From Lysobacteraceae bacterium (GTDB taxonomy: Bacteria; Pseudomonadota; Gammaproteobacteria; Xanthomonadales; Rhodanobacteraceae), in the NCBI GenBank assembly GCA_004143945.1, contig SEHB01000003.1:124001-188000 (forward strand): a stretch of DNA of 64,000 nucleotides. Reading direction: 5' to 3'. This document shows, one piece after another, positions 1-8,865 of this stretch. The notes under the pieces were generated by a model. That model was not told where the DNA came from, made no database searches, and saw nothing but the letters and a program-made list of their open reading frames with translations. A program made the translations under genes and the position numbers. How positions within the stretch are numbered: the stretch's first letter is position 1; each line of letters begins with the position of its first letter.

Positions 1-513
1 GCGCGCGCGGCCGCGCCGCGCGCCGATCACGGTTTCGCCGTCGCGCGCCCACAGCGCGCCGCCGCGCGCGAGCGCGACGTCCTTCGATTGCGCCGCGAGC
101 TGCAACGCCTGCGCGCGGCGCTCGCCCCACGGGCCGATCGTCTCGCCGATCACGCAGACGCCGACCGTCAGCAGCGCGAGCGCGAGGGCGACCGAGGCGC
201 AGATGCGCAGCTTGGAAAGGCCTGCCGCGCGCAGCGCGGTCAGCTCACCGGTGCCCGCGAGCGCACCCAGTCCGAGCAGGCCGCCGATCAGTGCGGCGAA
301 ACCGAACATCTCGTAGAACCGCCGCGGCACCGTCAGCAGCACGTAGCTCGCGGCCTTGGCGAGCGTGTAGCCGCCCTCGCCGACGTCTCCGATCTCGGCC
401 ACGAAGATCCGGAACGCGTCGAGCGCGACGAGCACGAGCCAGGCCAGCGCGACCGCGCCGAGCACGCTGCGCGCGACGAGCCGGTCGACGAGCAAGGGCT
501 TCCAGAGGCGCAT
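1..513 (-). CDS. lptG: LPS export permease LptG (3' part missing)
   Basis: Inner-membrane permease subunit of the LptB2FG ABC transporter, which extracts lipopolysaccharide from the inner membrane and feeds it to LptC/A/D. The visible 171 codons start at an ATG that shares one base with the lptF stop (TGATG). They show the family N-terminus: a hydrophobic helix at about residues 15-35 (VALAWLVLVALDAF), a second containing FGFAALIGGLLGLG, the conserved AGTGELTALRAAGLS segment that contacts LptB, and a third helix ending in VIGETIGPWGE. The frame runs off the left edge, so the periplasmic beta-jellyroll and the C-terminal helices are not seen. The order lptF-lptG with overlap is standard and supports the call strongly. 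Confidence 0.93.
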   Translation of the reverse strand, partial: MRLWKPLLVDRLVARSVLGAVALAWLVLVALDAFRIFVAEIGDVGEGGYTLAKAASYVLLTVPRRFYEMFGFAALIGGLLGLGALAGTGELTALRAAGLSKLRICASVALALALLTVGVCVIGETIGPWGERRAQALQLAAQSKDVALARGGALWARDGETVIGARRGRAR

Positions 514-1682
514 CAGGCACTCCCCGCGCGCACGCGCCGACGCCGCAGGCGCTGGCTGCCGCGGATCATCCAGGCCGCGAGCGCGAGCGCGGGCAGGTGC
601 ACCCACCAGAGCCCGAGCCAGCCCCAGGCCTGGTCCTGCCCGAGCCAGGCGCGACCGATCAGCAGCAGGTTGTAGTAGACGAGCCATGCGAGCAATGCGA
701 GCAGCAGGCGTGCGAAGCGCGGCTCGCGCGGACTCGATCGCGCGAGCGGCAGCGCGAGCAGGCCGAGCACGAACGCGGAAACCGGCGCGGCGAGGCGCCA
801 GTGGAGTTCCGCGCGCACGCCGGGCTCCTGCTCTGCGGCGAGCAGGTCCGAGCTCGGTGCCGCGCGCCGCAGCGCCGACTCGCTGCCGGTGCCGACGCTG
901 TCGGGCAGCCGGATGTCGTTGCGCGCGAAGCGCATGAGGCGGAAATCGTCGTGGCCGAGCCGGCCTTCGACGCGGAAGCCGTCCTCGAGCGCGATGTAAC
1001 GACCCTCGCCGTCCGCGTCGTGGTAGAGGAAGCCGTGCGTGGCGGTCACCACGTCGATGCGCGTCTCGCCGGTTTCGGCATCGACGCGCTCGCTCTCGAT
1101 GAACATGCGCCGGAAACGCGTGCCGTCGCCCGACATCTCGCCGACGTAGATCACGCCGTCGCGCCCGGGTAGTTCGACGAAGCGGCCGGGCTCGAGCCCG
1201 GCCACGATCAACGAGCGGTTCGCCTCGGTCAGCAGGCGCTGCCCGAGGCGGTCGGAGGCGGGCGCGATCCAGAAGGAGACGAGGCCGAGCAACAGCGAGG
1301 CGGGCAACAGGAACATCGCGAGCGGCCGCAGCAGCGCGCCGGCGCCGAGGCCGGCCGACTGCAACACCGCCATCTCGCTCTCGCGCCAGAGACGTCCGAA
1401 CGCGAACATCACGCCGACCAGCACGGCGAGCGGCATGATGATCGTGAGCGCGGCGGCCGTCCGCAGGCCGAGCAGCGTGAACAGCAGTTCGGCCGGGATG
1501 CGCCCGCGCGCGATCTTGGTCAGGAGGTCCGCCAGCGTGCCGCCGAGCATGACCAGCAGCAGGATCAGGGTCGCGGCGAGGAAACCCGCGGTGATCTCGC
1601 GCAGCAGGTAGCGGTCGACGATGCGCAGGCGGGGCTGCGCGCGCGGGGCGGGCGGGCTTTGCCTTAGAATGACGGGCTTCAT
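513..1682 (-). CDS. lptF: LPS export permease LptF
   Basis: Partner of LptG in the inner-membrane LptB2FG complex. It is 389 aa, against about 365 in E. coli. Helices lie near residues 18-45 ([20 protein letters not shown]), 60-100 and 100-130, followed by a periplasmic domain (about 135-280) and three C-terminal helices ([18 protein letters not shown] onward). The segment [18 protein letters not shown] is the coupling-helix region facing the ATPase LptB. I chose the ATG at 1682 because it gives a normal-length N-terminus; the frame stays open to 2069 but there it would overlap the divergent pepA. No clear Shine-Dalgarno sequence precedes this ATG. It is the first gene of an lptF-lptG transcript divergent from pepA. 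Confidence 0.93.
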   Translation of the reverse strand: MKPVILRQSPPAPRAQPRLRIVDRYLLREITAGFLAATLILLLVMLGGTLADLLTKIARGRIPAELLFTLLGLRTAAALTIIMPLAVLVGVMFAFGRLWRESEMAVLQSAGLGAGALLRPLAMFLLPASLLLGLVSFWIAPASDRLGQRLLTEANRSLIVAGLEPGRFVELPGRDGVIYVGEMSGDGTRFRRMFIESERVDAETGETRIDVVTATHGFLYHDADGEGRYIALEDGFRVEGRLGHDDFRLMRFARNDIRLPDSVGTGSESALRRAAPSSDLLAAEQEPGVRAELHWRLAAPVSAFVLGLLALPLARSSPREPRFARLLLALLAWLVYYNLLLIGRAWLGQDQAWGWLGLWWVHLPALALAAWMIRGSQRLRRRRVRAGSA

Positions 1683-1815
1683 GCGTGGCGCCGGCCGCGC
1701 CGGCGGCGGAATGCCGTGGTGCCGTGCCGAGTCGATCCGGGGTTGTTCGAGGACGCCCCAGTGTACCCGCGTCGGCCACCTGACCCAACGAATCGGCACT
1801 CCGGGAATCCCGTAC
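1683..1815. promoter_or_regulatory. lptF/pepA divergent intergenic region
   Basis: This 133 bp gap separates lptF (leftward) from pepA (rightward), so promoters for both should lie here or just inside lptF. A TTAGAAT motif resembling a -10 box reads rightward at 1664-1670, inside the lptF start, without a recognisable -35. Nothing else in the gap looks structured. Confidence 0.3.
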
Positions 1816-3306
1816 ATGAGCCTCACGTTCCAGCTCAGCAACACCGCGCCCGAAACCGCGGCCACGCCCTGCCTCGTCATCGGACTGTTCGAGGACGGCA
1901 GCCTCGGCACCGCGGCCGCGCGCGTCGATGGCGCCTCCGGCGGCGCGATCCGTCGCCTGCACGCCAGCGGCGACCTGTCGGGCAAGGCCGGCGCGACGAC
2001 GACCCTGTTCGGCCTCGCCGGCATCACGGCGCCGCGCGTGCTCGTGGTCGGCCTCGGCGAAGCGCGCAAGTTCGGCGCGGCCGCCTACCATCGCGCGGCG
2101 AACGACTCGGCGCGTGCGCTGCGCAACCTGCCGGTGGACGCCGCGCTCTCGACGCTGCCCACGCTCGAGGTCGCGGAACGCGACTTCGCCTGGAAGCTGC
2201 GCGCCGCGGCGCTCGCCGCGGACCACCAGAGCTACCGCTACACCGCGACGTTCAAGCCGAAGGATGCGCCGAAGAAGCCGACCCTCGCGACGGTCGCGTT
2301 CAGCGGCGAAGCCGCGCCCGCGCAGGCGCGCGCGCTCGCCGAGGCCGCGGCGATCGCGGAAGGCGTGCGCTTCGCGCGCGAACTCGGCAACCTGCCGCCG
2401 AACATCTGCAACCCGGGCTACCTTGCCGAGCAGGCGCGCGGACTCGCCGCCACCCACGAGGGGGTCACGGTCGAGGTGCTCGAACGCGAGGACATGGCGC
2501 GCCTCGGCATGGGCTCGCTGCTCGGCGTCGCCCAGGGTTCGGCCAATCCGCCTCGCCTGATCGTGCTGCGCTGGCAGGGCGGCGAGGCCGGCGCGCGACC
2601 CTATGCGCTGGTCGGCAAGGGCATCACGTTCGACAGCGGCGGCATCTCGCTCAAGCCCGGCGCGGGCATGGAGGAGATGAAGTTCGACATGGGTGGCGCC
2701 GCGGGCGTGCTCGGCGCGTTCGTCGCGGCCGTGCGCCTGAAGCTCGCGCTGAACCTCGTCTGCATCGTGCCGGCGGTCGAGAACATGCCCGATGGCGCCT
2801 CGTACCGACCGGGCGACATCCTGACCAGCATGTCCGGCCTCACGATCGAGGTGCTGAACACCGATGCCGAAGGCCGCCTGATCCTGTGCGACGCGCTGAC
2901 CTATGCGCAGCAGTTCGATCCGGAAGTCATCATCGATGCGGCCACGCTGACCGGCGCCTGCGTGGTCGCGCTCGGCAAGCATGCGTCCGGCCTGATGACG
3001 CGCGACGACGATCTCGCCGCGCAGCTGCTCGCCGCGGGCGAGCGCACGCACGATCGCGCCTGGCGCCTGCCGCTCTGGGACGACTACCAGGGCCAGCTCG
3101 ATTCGGGCTTCGCCGACGTCGCCAACATCGGCGGCAAGTACGCGGGCGCGATCACCGCCGGCTGCTTCCTCGCGCGCTTCACGAACGGCCGTCGCTGGGC
3201 CCATCTGGACGTCGCGGGCACGGCCTGGGACGAAGGCCGCAAGGGCCTCGCGACCGGACGCCCGGTGCCGCTGCTCACGCAGTACCTGATCGACCGCTGC
3301 GCGTGA
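1816..3306 (+). CDS. pepA: Leucyl aminopeptidase (cytosol aminopeptidase, M17)
   Basis: Dinuclear-zinc/manganese exopeptidase that removes N-terminal residues from peptides in the cytoplasm; family members can also bind DNA (XerA role in E. coli). At 496 aa it has normal length. The catalytic domain carries [17 protein letters not shown], with metal/substrate lysine K268, then MKFDMGG, and the family signature NTDAEGRL at residues 348-355. The N-terminal macrodomain-like half is divergent, as usual. The ATG at 1816 is chosen because MSLTFQL aligns with known starts; the upstream extension in frame lies in the divergent promoter region. Its stop overlaps the start of the next gene by three bases, so the two are probably translationally coupled. 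Confidence 0.96.
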   Translation: MSLTFQLSNTAPETAATPCLVIGLFEDGSLGTAAARVDGASGGAIRRLHASGDLSGKAGATTTLFGLAGITAPRVLVVGLGEARKFGAAAYHRAANDSARALRNLPVDAALSTLPTLEVAERDFAWKLRAAALAADHQSYRYTATFKPKDAPKKPTLATVAFSGEAAPAQARALAEAAAIAEGVRFARELGNLPPNICNPGYLAEQARGLAATHEGVTVEVLEREDMARLGMGSLLGVAQGSANPPRLIVLRWQGGEAGARPYALVGKGITFDSGGISLKPGAGMEEMKFDMGGAAGVLGAFVAAVRLKLALNLVCIVPAVENMPDGASYRPGDILTSMSGLTIEVLNTDAEGRLILCDALTYAQQFDPEVIIDAATLTGACVVALGKHASGLMTRDDDLAAQLLAAGERTHDRAWRLPLWDDYQGQLDSGFADVANIGGKYAGAITAGCFLARFTNGRRWAHLDVAGTAWDEGRKGLATGRPVPLLTQYLIDRCA

Positions 3307-3722
3307 ACGCTGCCCCACCCTCTCCCGTGCATCGGCAGAAGCAGGCGACGCTGGTCGCGCTGCTCGGTGCATCGGTCGTGCTCGGCATCGTCGAGATCGC
3401 GCTCGGCCTGCCGATGCAGGACTCGCAGCAGCGGCTGGTGTTCACGTTCGTCGGCAACCTTGCGCTGCTCGTGCTCGGCTTCCGCTGGCTGCAGCTGGAC
3501 GCACGCGAACTCGACATCCGTCGCCCGATGTGGCTCAACATCGGCATCGTGCTGCTGGCCGCCGTGTTCGTGCCGTACTACCTGTTCAAGACGCGCCCAC
3601 CCGAGCGGCGGCTGGTCGCGATCGCGTCGTTCTTCGGCCTCGTGATCGCGTGCATGCTGGCCTCGGCGTTCGGTGCAGTGCTGATGGCGACGCTGTCGGG
3701 TTCACCCTTGGCCACCGGTTGA
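3303..3722 (+). CDS. Small inner-membrane protein of unknown function
   Basis: A 139-aa protein starting with GTG that overlaps the pepA stop (GTGA) and ends 4 bp before holC. Four hydrophobic segments are visible: [55 protein letters not shown] and [18 protein letters not shown], so it is a four-helix membrane protein. I do not recognise a named family. Its position between pepA and holC in a tight run suggests cotranscription but gives no functional link. The overlap and the clean hydrophobic pattern make it very probably a real gene. Confidence 0.8.
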   Translation: MNAAPPSPVHRQKQATLVALLGASVVLGIVEIALGLPMQDSQQRLVFTFVGNLALLVLGFRWLQLDARELDIRRPMWLNIGIVLLAAVFVPYYLFKTRPPERRLVAIASFFGLVIACMLASAFGAVLMATLSGSPLATG

Positions 3723-3726
3723 AGCG

Positions 3727-4152
3727 ATGCCGCGCGCCGACTTCTACCTGATCGACAAGCCGCGCTTCCGCGAAGATCCGCTGCTGCTCGTGTGCGAACT
3801 CGTGAAGAAGGCCTACGCGGCCGAGCAGCCGACGCTGGTGCTCGCGCGCTCGCGCGACCAGGCCGAACGGCTTGACGAGAAGCTCTGGGAATTCGACGAC
3901 GAGTCGTTCATCCCGCATCAGGTGGTCGGCGACGCCGATGACGACGCGGTCACCGCCGTGCTGATCGTGCCGCCCGACCTGCAGACACCCGATCGCCCGC
4001 TCGTGATCAACCTGCGCGACGATTGCGCGCCCGGGCTGTTCGAGCGCGTGCTCGAAGTGATTCCCGCCGACGATGCCGAACGCGCGGGCTCGCGCGAACG
4101 CTGGAAGACCTACAAGGCGGCCGGCTTCGAGGTTGCGAAGCACGATATGTAG
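3727..4152 (+). CDS. holC: DNA polymerase III chi subunit
   Basis: Chi is the clamp-loader accessory subunit that joins psi (HolD) and binds single-strand binding protein, linking the replisome to SSB-coated DNA. The 141-aa protein begins MPRADFYLIDKPRF and contains the family pattern CELVKKAYAAEQPTLVLARS, then DEKLWEFDDESFIPHQ and the PLVINLRDDCAP strand. The order pepA-holC-valS is the same as in E. coli and many Gammaproteobacteria. It starts four bases after the preceding membrane gene, so an operon pepA-membrane protein-holC is likely. The probable holD partner lies about 4 kb to the right on the other strand (7794-8258). Confidence 0.93.
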   Translation: MPRADFYLIDKPRFREDPLLLVCELVKKAYAAEQPTLVLARSRDQAERLDEKLWEFDDESFIPHQVVGDADDDAVTAVLIVPPDLQTPDRPLVINLRDDCAPGLFERVLEVIPADDAERAGSRERWKTYKAAGFEVAKHDM

Positions 4153-4159
4153 CGAAGCC

Positions 4160-4251
4160 GGGAATGGGGAATGGGGCGTGGCAGAAGCCCTTCACCTGCC
4201 CTCCCGCTTCGACACCGCTTACCATTCCCCATTCCCCATTCCCCACTCCCC
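4160..4251. repeat. GGGAATG-type inverted repeat element, copy 1
   Basis: The left arm (4160-4176) is two GGGAATG heptamers plus GGG; the right arm (4222-4251) is four pyrimidine heptads of the CCATTCC type. The arms are reverse complements and flank a 45-base spacer, so the transcript could fold into a long G/C-rich hairpin. The element fills the holC-valS gap and ends three bases before the valS ATG. Related copies lie at 52868-52970 and 57810-57909. Arrays of GGGAATN heptamers are a lineage-type intergenic repeat as far as I recall; I cannot verify genome-wide copy number. Confidence 0.8.
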
Positions 4252-4254
4252 GCC

Positions 4255-7104
4255 ATGGAAAAGAGCTACGAACCCGGCCAGATCGAATCGAAGTGGTACG
4301 CGCGCTGGGAGGCGGAGGGCGTGTTCCAGCCAGCTGGCGCGGGCGAGCCCTACTGCATCCTGCTGCCGCCTCCGAACGTGACCGGCACGCTGCACATGGG
4401 CCACGCGTTCCAGCAGACGATCATGGATGCGCTCGCGCGCTACCACCGCATGCGCGGAGAGCGTACGTTGTGGCAGGGCGGCACCGACCATGCGGGCATC
4501 GCGACGCAGAAGATCGTCGAGAACCAGCTCGCGGCCGAAGGCAAGTCGCGCCACGACCTCGGCCGCGCTGCGTTCGTCGAGCGCGTGTGGGAGTGGAAGG
4601 AGCAGTCCGGTTCGACGATCACGAACCAGATGCGCCGGCTCGGCGCTTCGGTGGACTGGTCGCGCGAACGCTTCACGATGGACGAAGGGCTGTCGGCGGC
4701 CGTGCGCCGCGTATTCGTGACCTGGTATCGCGACGGCCTGATCTATCGCGGCAAGCGCCTCGTGCACTGGGACCCGGTGCTGATGACCGCGGTGTCGGAC
4801 CTCGAGGTCAACAACGAGGAGAAGGACGGATCGCTGTGGTCGATCCGCTATCCGGCATCCGATGGGGGTGAAGGGCTCGTCGTCGCGACGACGCGTCCGG
4901 AGACGATGCTCGGCGACGTCGCGGTCGCGGTGCATCCGGACGACGAGCGCTACCAGGCGCTGATCGGCAAGACCTTGCGCCTGCCCCTGAGCGGCCGCGA
5001 CATCCCGGTGGTCGCCGACACCTACGTCGAACGCGAATTCGGCACCGGCGCGGTCAAGATCACGCCCGCGCACGACTTCAATGACTGGCAGCTCGGCGCG
5101 CGCCACGGCCTCGAGCCGATCGTGATCCTGACCCTCGATGCGAAGGTCAACGACAACGCGCCGCAGAAGTACCGCGGCCTCGATCGCTTCGCCGCGCGCA
5201 AGGCCGTGCTCGCCGACCTCGAGGCCGAGGGCCTGCTGGTCGAGACGAAGAAGCACAAGCTGCAGGTGCCGGTCAGCCAGCGCACGGACGCGGTGATCGA
5301 GCCGATGCTGACCGACCAGTGGTTCCTCGACCTCACGCGCGACGTGCTGCCCGATGGCCGCCCGGGCGGACGCACCGCGATCACCGAGCCTGCGCTCGCC
5401 GCCGTGCGCGACGGCGCGGTCCGCTTCGTGCCCGAGAACTGGGCGACCACCTACAACCAGTGGCTCGAGAACATCCAGGACTGGTGCGTGAGCCGGCAGC
5501 TCTGGTGGGGACACCGCATCCCCGCGTGGTACGACGAAGCCGGCAACATCTTCGTCGGCGAAGACGAAGCGGATGCGCGCGCGCACGCCGACTCGCCGCC
5601 GGTCGGCGAGCTGCGCCAGGACGAGGACGTCCTCGACACCTGGTTTTCCTCGGCCCTGTGGCCGTTCTCGACGCTCGGTTGGCCCGGCGAGACGCCGGAA
5701 CGAGCGGCGGAATGGCAGCAGTTCAACGCGTTCGTGCCGAGCAGCGTGCTGGTCACGGGTTTCGACATCATCTTCTTCTGGGTCGCGCGCATGGTGATGG
5801 CGACGCAGTACTTCACCGGCAAGGTGCCATTCCGCGAGGTCTACATCAACGCGATCGTGCGTGACGCGGAAGGCCAGAAGATGTCCAAGTCGAAGGGCAA
5901 CACGATCGACCCGCTCGACCTCATCGACGGCATCGACCTCGAGTCGCTGGTCAGGAAGTCGACCGCGTCGCTGCTGATCCCGCAGGTGCGCGAGAAAGTC
6001 GAGAAACGCATCCGCAAGGAATACGCGGGCGGCATCGCCCCGGTGGGCGCGGACGCATTGCGCTTCACGTTCGCGGCGCTCGCGACCTACGGCCGCACGA
6101 TCAACTTCGACCTCAAGCGCGCCGACGGCTACCGCAACTTCTGCAACAAACTGTGGAATGCGGCGCGCTTCGTGCTCATGAATTGCGAAGGGCCGGGGAC
6201 GGTGACGGATTCCGGATCAGGAAAAGCGCCCGTGACCGAGGCGGAGCGCTGGATCCTGACCCGCCTGCACCGCACGCTGGCCGAGGTGGAGCAGCATTTC
6301 ACGAGTTACCGCTTCGACCTGCTCGCGCAGGCGTTGTATGAGTTCGTCTGGAACGACTATTGCGACTGGTTCCTCGAGCTCGCCAAGCCCGCATTGGGCG
6401 GCACCGACGCTGCCGCTGCGGAATCCACGCGGCGCACGCTGCTCGTCGTACTCGAGGCGGTGCTGCGCGCGCTTCACCCGATCATGCCGTTCATCACCGA
6501 GGAGATCCGCAGCGAACTTCCGCCCGAGTTCCTCGCGTCATTGACGGGATCGGAACCGCACGATGCCATGGCGACGAGCATCTCCACGCAGGCCTACCCA
6601 CGCGCGACCGGCTTCGCGACCGACACGCAAGCCAGCGCCGAGATCGAGTGGCTCAAGGGCGTGCTCGGCCAGGTGCGGCGCATCCGCGGCGAGATGAACA
6701 TCGTGCCGGGCAAGACGATCCCGTTGCTGTATGCGAACGGCCATGCGACCGACCGCGCACGCACCGCCAAATTCGGCGCCGCGATCGCCTTTCTCGCACG
6801 CGCGGAGTCGCAGCGCTGGCTCGATCCGGGCGAGGCCGAGCCGGCCGCGGCGGCTGCCGTCGTCGGCGAGATGAAGCTGTTGATCCCGCTCGCCGGCCTG
6901 ATCGACCTCGATGCCGAGCGCCAGCGCCTCGAAAAGGAAATCAGACGCATCGAAGGCGAACACGCGCGTTCCACCACCAAGCTCGCGAACTTCGGCGAGA
7001 AGACGCCGGCTGCAGTCGTGGCCCAGGAGCGGCAGCGACTGCAGGACTTCGAAACCGCGCTCGCGACACTGCGCGACCAGCACCACCGCCTGGGCTGCGC
7101 GTAA
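4255..7104 (+). CDS. valS: Valyl-tRNA synthetase
   Basis: Class I synthetase that charges tRNA-Val and edits mischarged Thr. It is 949 aa, as in E. coli (951). The HIGH motif appears as HMGH at residues 47-50 after PPPNVTGTL, and the KMSKS loop is at 542-546 ([10 protein letters not shown]). The editing domain contains [13 protein letters not shown] and AHDFNDW. The C-terminal arm is a coiled coil rich in E/R ([20 protein letters not shown]) as expected for ValS. The ATG at 4255 gives the standard [11 protein letters not shown] start, but there is no Shine-Dalgarno sequence: the pyrimidine arm of a repeat element directly abuts the start codon. Confidence 0.97.
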   Translation: MEKSYEPGQIESKWYARWEAEGVFQPAGAGEPYCILLPPPNVTGTLHMGHAFQQTIMDALARYHRMRGERTLWQGGTDHAGIATQKIVENQLAAEGKSRHDLGRAAFVERVWEWKEQSGSTITNQMRRLGASVDWSRERFTMDEGLSAAVRRVFVTWYRDGLIYRGKRLVHWDPVLMTAVSDLEVNNEEKDGSLWSIRYPASDGGEGLVVATTRPETMLGDVAVAVHPDDERYQALIGKTLRLPLSGRDIPVVADTYVEREFGTGAVKITPAHDFNDWQLGARHGLEPIVILTLDAKVNDNAPQKYRGLDRFAARKAVLADLEAEGLLVETKKHKLQVPVSQRTDAVIEPMLTDQWFLDLTRDVLPDGRPGGRTAITEPALAAVRDGAVRFVPENWATTYNQWLENIQDWCVSRQLWWGHRIPAWYDEAGNIFVGEDEADARAHADSPPVGELRQDEDVLDTWFSSALWPFSTLGWPGETPERAAEWQQFNAFVPSSVLVTGFDIIFFWVARMVMATQYFTGKVPFREVYINAIVRDAEGQKMSKSKGNTIDPLDLIDGIDLESLVRKSTASLLIPQVREKVEKRIRKEYAGGIAPVGADALRFTFAALATYGRTINFDLKRADGYRNFCNKLWNAARFVLMNCEGPGTVTDSGSGKAPVTEAERWILTRLHRTLAEVEQHFTSYRFDLLAQALYEFVWNDYCDWFLELAKPALGGTDAAAAESTRRTLLVVLEAVLRALHPIMPFITEEIRSELPPEFLASLTGSEPHDAMATSISTQAYPRATGFATDTQASAEIEWLKGVLGQVRRIRGEMNIVPGKTIPLLYANGHATDRARTAKFGAAIAFLARAESQRWLDPGEAEPAAAAAVVGEMKLLIPLAGLIDLDAERQRLEKEIRRIEGEHARSTTKLANFGEKTPAAVVAQERQRLQDFETALATLRDQHHRLGCA

Positions 7105-7116
7105 CGCGACGGCGCC

Positions 7117-7209
7117 CCTGCAGGAGCGACACAGCCGCGACTGGCGAAGCCGCGAAACCGCAGGGGGTGGCGAGCGGGCAACGGGACGCACGCCGCTCCT
7201 GCAGGAGCG
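7117..7209. repeat. REP-like element between valS and rimI
   Basis: Two copies of CCTGCAGGAGCG (at 7117-7128 and within 7194-7209) flank the text ACAGCCGCGACTGGCGAAGCCGCG. The right end is a perfect 16-bp palindrome, CGCTCCTGCAGGAGCG, that abuts the rimI stop codon. The layout resembles the CAGGAGCGG/AGCCGCGA-type extragenic palindromes widespread in pseudomonads and xanthomonads. It sits between two convergent genes, where it could act as a bidirectional transcript end or mRNA 3' stabiliser. Confidence 0.65.
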
Positions 7210-7210
7210 T

Positions 7211-7735
7211 TCAGTCGGAAGGCGGTAGCAACTCCATCGCCATCACCAGCGCATCCTCGCGCCCCTTCTTCGCGGGGTAGTAATGCGGACGGCGGCCGAA
7301 TTCGTTGAAACCGAGCGAATCGTAGAGCGCGATCGCACGCGGATTGGAAGGTCGCACTTCGAGGTAGACGCGCTCGGCGCGATGCCAGCGCGCGATGTCG
7401 AGCAGGCGACGCACGATCCGGCGCCCGAGGCCGTGGCCGTGCCGCGCGGGCGCGACGCAGACGTTCAGCACGTGCGCCTCGCCCGCACCGGTGGAAAGCA
7501 CGCCATATCCGATCACTTCGTCGGCATCGACGAGCACGATGCACTCGTAACCTGCGCGCAGGCAGTCGGCGAAGATCGCACGCGTCCACGGGAAATCGTA
7601 GGCCGCCGCCTCGAGCGCCGCGACGGCATCGAGGTCGTCCGCCTGCATGCGGCGGAATTCGGCTTCCGCCTGCTTGAGGATCGCGACCACCGGCAACAGG
7701 TCCTCGCCCGGCGCGGCGCGGGCGTCTCGCGGCAT
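7211..7735 (-). CDS. rimI: Ribosomal-protein S18 alanine N-acetyltransferase RimI
   Basis: GNAT acetyltransferase that modifies the N-terminus of ribosomal protein S18. The fold is clear: DFPWTRAIFADCLRAGY, the acetyl-CoA loop CVAPARHGHGLGRRIVRRLL, then NPRAIALYDSLGFNEFGRR and the C-terminal YYPAKKGREDALVMAMEL, all matching RimI. The ATG at 7735 gives 174 aa; a GTG at 7771 would extend it by 12 residues, and both are longer than E. coli RimI (148), so the true start may even be internal. It is the last gene of the leftward pssA-mla-holD run, 22-58 bp downstream of holD, the same holD-rimI pairing as in E. coli. Confidence 0.9.
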   Translation of the reverse strand: MPRDARAAPGEDLLPVVAILKQAEAEFRRMQADDLDAVAALEAAAYDFPWTRAIFADCLRAGYECIVLVDADEVIGYGVLSTGAGEAHVLNVCVAPARHGHGLGRRIVRRLLDIARWHRAERVYLEVRPSNPRAIALYDSLGFNEFGRRPHYYPAKKGREDALVMAMELLPPSD

Positions 7736-7793
7736 CTTGCCATGAATCAAGGCGATTGCATCCACGCGCACGGCGGCGCCGCGCCACCGTTCG

Positions 7794-8258
7794 TCAATGG
7801 CGCGTGCGATCGGCGGGCGCGAGGCCGCGCAGGATCCGCTTCAGTTCGCTCCACATCGCGCGCTTGGCCACGGCATCGCGCGCGAGATCGGCGGGTTCGG
7901 CCAGCACCACCCACCCGATCGACTGCTGGCGCGCCGTCGGCAGGCAGGCGCCGGCGGCGCGCGCGCGCGCGTCGCCGAACGCGACCAGTGCGTCCGCCGC
8001 GGCCAGCGCGTCCTCGTCGGCGCTGGCCTCGATGCGGCAGCCGACACGCGCGAAGGCGAACGCGCGCCGCACGTCGCCGAGCAGGCGCGCGGCGCCCGCG
8101 TCGTCGGCCAGCACGACGACGACGCGTCCATCGGCCGCAGAGCCGGCCGCGGCCGCGGCCACGGGCAGCGTCGCAGTAGCCGCGACCTGCGAACCGCGCA
8201 GCACGTACACGTCGATGCCGATCTCGGCGAGCCGGCGCAGGCTGGCCTCATCGCGCAT
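7794..8258 (-). CDS. holD: Probable DNA polymerase III psi subunit
   Basis: A 154-aa protein that I assign to HolD by layout rather than strong identity. It starts MRDEASLRRLAEIGIDVYVL, parallel to the E. coli psi start, which also reads RR..LQQLGI and then a short aromatic/Leu strand. It has a central VVVVLADD strand with a helix LLGDVRRAFAF, and ends KRAMWSELKRIL like the ARAALWQQI end of psi. It lies immediately upstream of rimI, as holD does in E. coli. Psi bridges chi to the clamp loader gamma/tau subunits; a holC gene is present at 3727-4152. The start overlaps the end of the preceding lipoprotein gene by 11 bases. The middle section is Ala-rich and poorly conserved. Confidence 0.72.
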   Translation of the reverse strand: MRDEASLRRLAEIGIDVYVLRGSQVAATATLPVAAAAAGSAADGRVVVVLADDAGAARLLGDVRRAFAFARVGCRIEASADEDALAAADALVAFGDARARAAGACLPTARQQSIGWVVLAEPADLARDAVAKRAMWSELKRILRGLAPADRTRH

Positions 8259-8865
8259 CGCGATGCCCCGCCTTCGCGCGCAGGTCGGCGTCGAAGCGCC
8301 GGAAGATCGTGTCGAGCGCGGCGCCGTAGGCATCGACGGTCGCCTGCAGCGTCGCGTCGGCGGCCGGCGCTTGCGCGCGGTAATAGTCGTCGATGATCGG
8401 TTCGCCATCGATCGCGCTCGCGCGCAGCTTGAGCGCCGCGACTGCAGTGAAGCCTCCCGCGTCGCCGGGCACGCGATCGAGACGCAGGATGACGCCGCCG
8501 ATCCGCACCGCGGGTCGGCTCTTGGGCAGTTCGTCGGTCACGGTCGACGCCGCGCCCGCATCACGCAATTGCGCGAGCAGGCGCCGCTGCACGATGCGCG
8601 TCGGCGGATCGGTCCAGAGCTGGTAATGGTATTGGCGCAAGCGCTGCGCGCCCGGGTCGAGTGCGTACACCAGCGCCTGGTCCGCGTAGAGGCCGTCGGC
8701 GCCGAACGCCTCGACCACGATCGGCGCATCGAACAGCGGCGTCGCATGCGGCTCGAGTGGCTGCGGTCGCGGCATCCGGTACCAGGTGAAGTCGGGCACC
8801 GCGGGCGCGCCGCCGCAGCCACCCAGCGCGAGCACGAGCACGGCCACGATCGCGCGCTTCGTCAT
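8248..8865 (-). CDS. ABC-type transport auxiliary lipoprotein (PqiC/DUF330-like)
   Basis: Predicted periplasmic lipoprotein working with the adjacent MCE protein. The N-terminus MTKRAIVAVLVLALGGCGG has a lipobox-like LGGC, followed by a DUF330/PqiC-type domain: DFTWYRMPRPQPLE, IVVEAFGADGLYADQALVYAL, LRQYHYQLWTDPPTRIVQRRLLAQLRDAG. Such proteins accompany MlaD/PqiB-type transporters and probably sit at the outer membrane end of the lipid channel. It is 205 aa, usual size. A very good Shine-Dalgarno sequence (AGGAGG, about 6 bases upstream) supports the ATG at 8865, which overlaps the mlaD stop. It may substitute for MlaC, for which no gene is seen here. Confidence 0.87.
   Translation of the reverse strand: MTKRAIVAVLVLALGGCGGAPAVPDFTWYRMPRPQPLEPHATPLFDAPIVVEAFGADGLYADQALVYALDPGAQRLRQYHYQLWTDPPTRIVQRRLLAQLRDAGAASTVTDELPKSRPAVRIGGVILRLDRVPGDAGGFTAVAALKLRASAIDGEPIIDDYYRAQAPAADATLQATVDAYGAALDTIFRRFDADLRAKAGHRDAR

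Noticed and set aside
1683-2069. N-terminal extension of lptF by 129 residues
   Set aside because: It would run antisense through the pepA start, has no conserved sequence, and the ATG at 1682 already gives normal LptF length.
4219-5586. 455-aa leftward open frame opposite valS
   Set aside because: Arg/Ala/Val-rich shadow of the high-GC valS gene with no domain; valS itself is certain.
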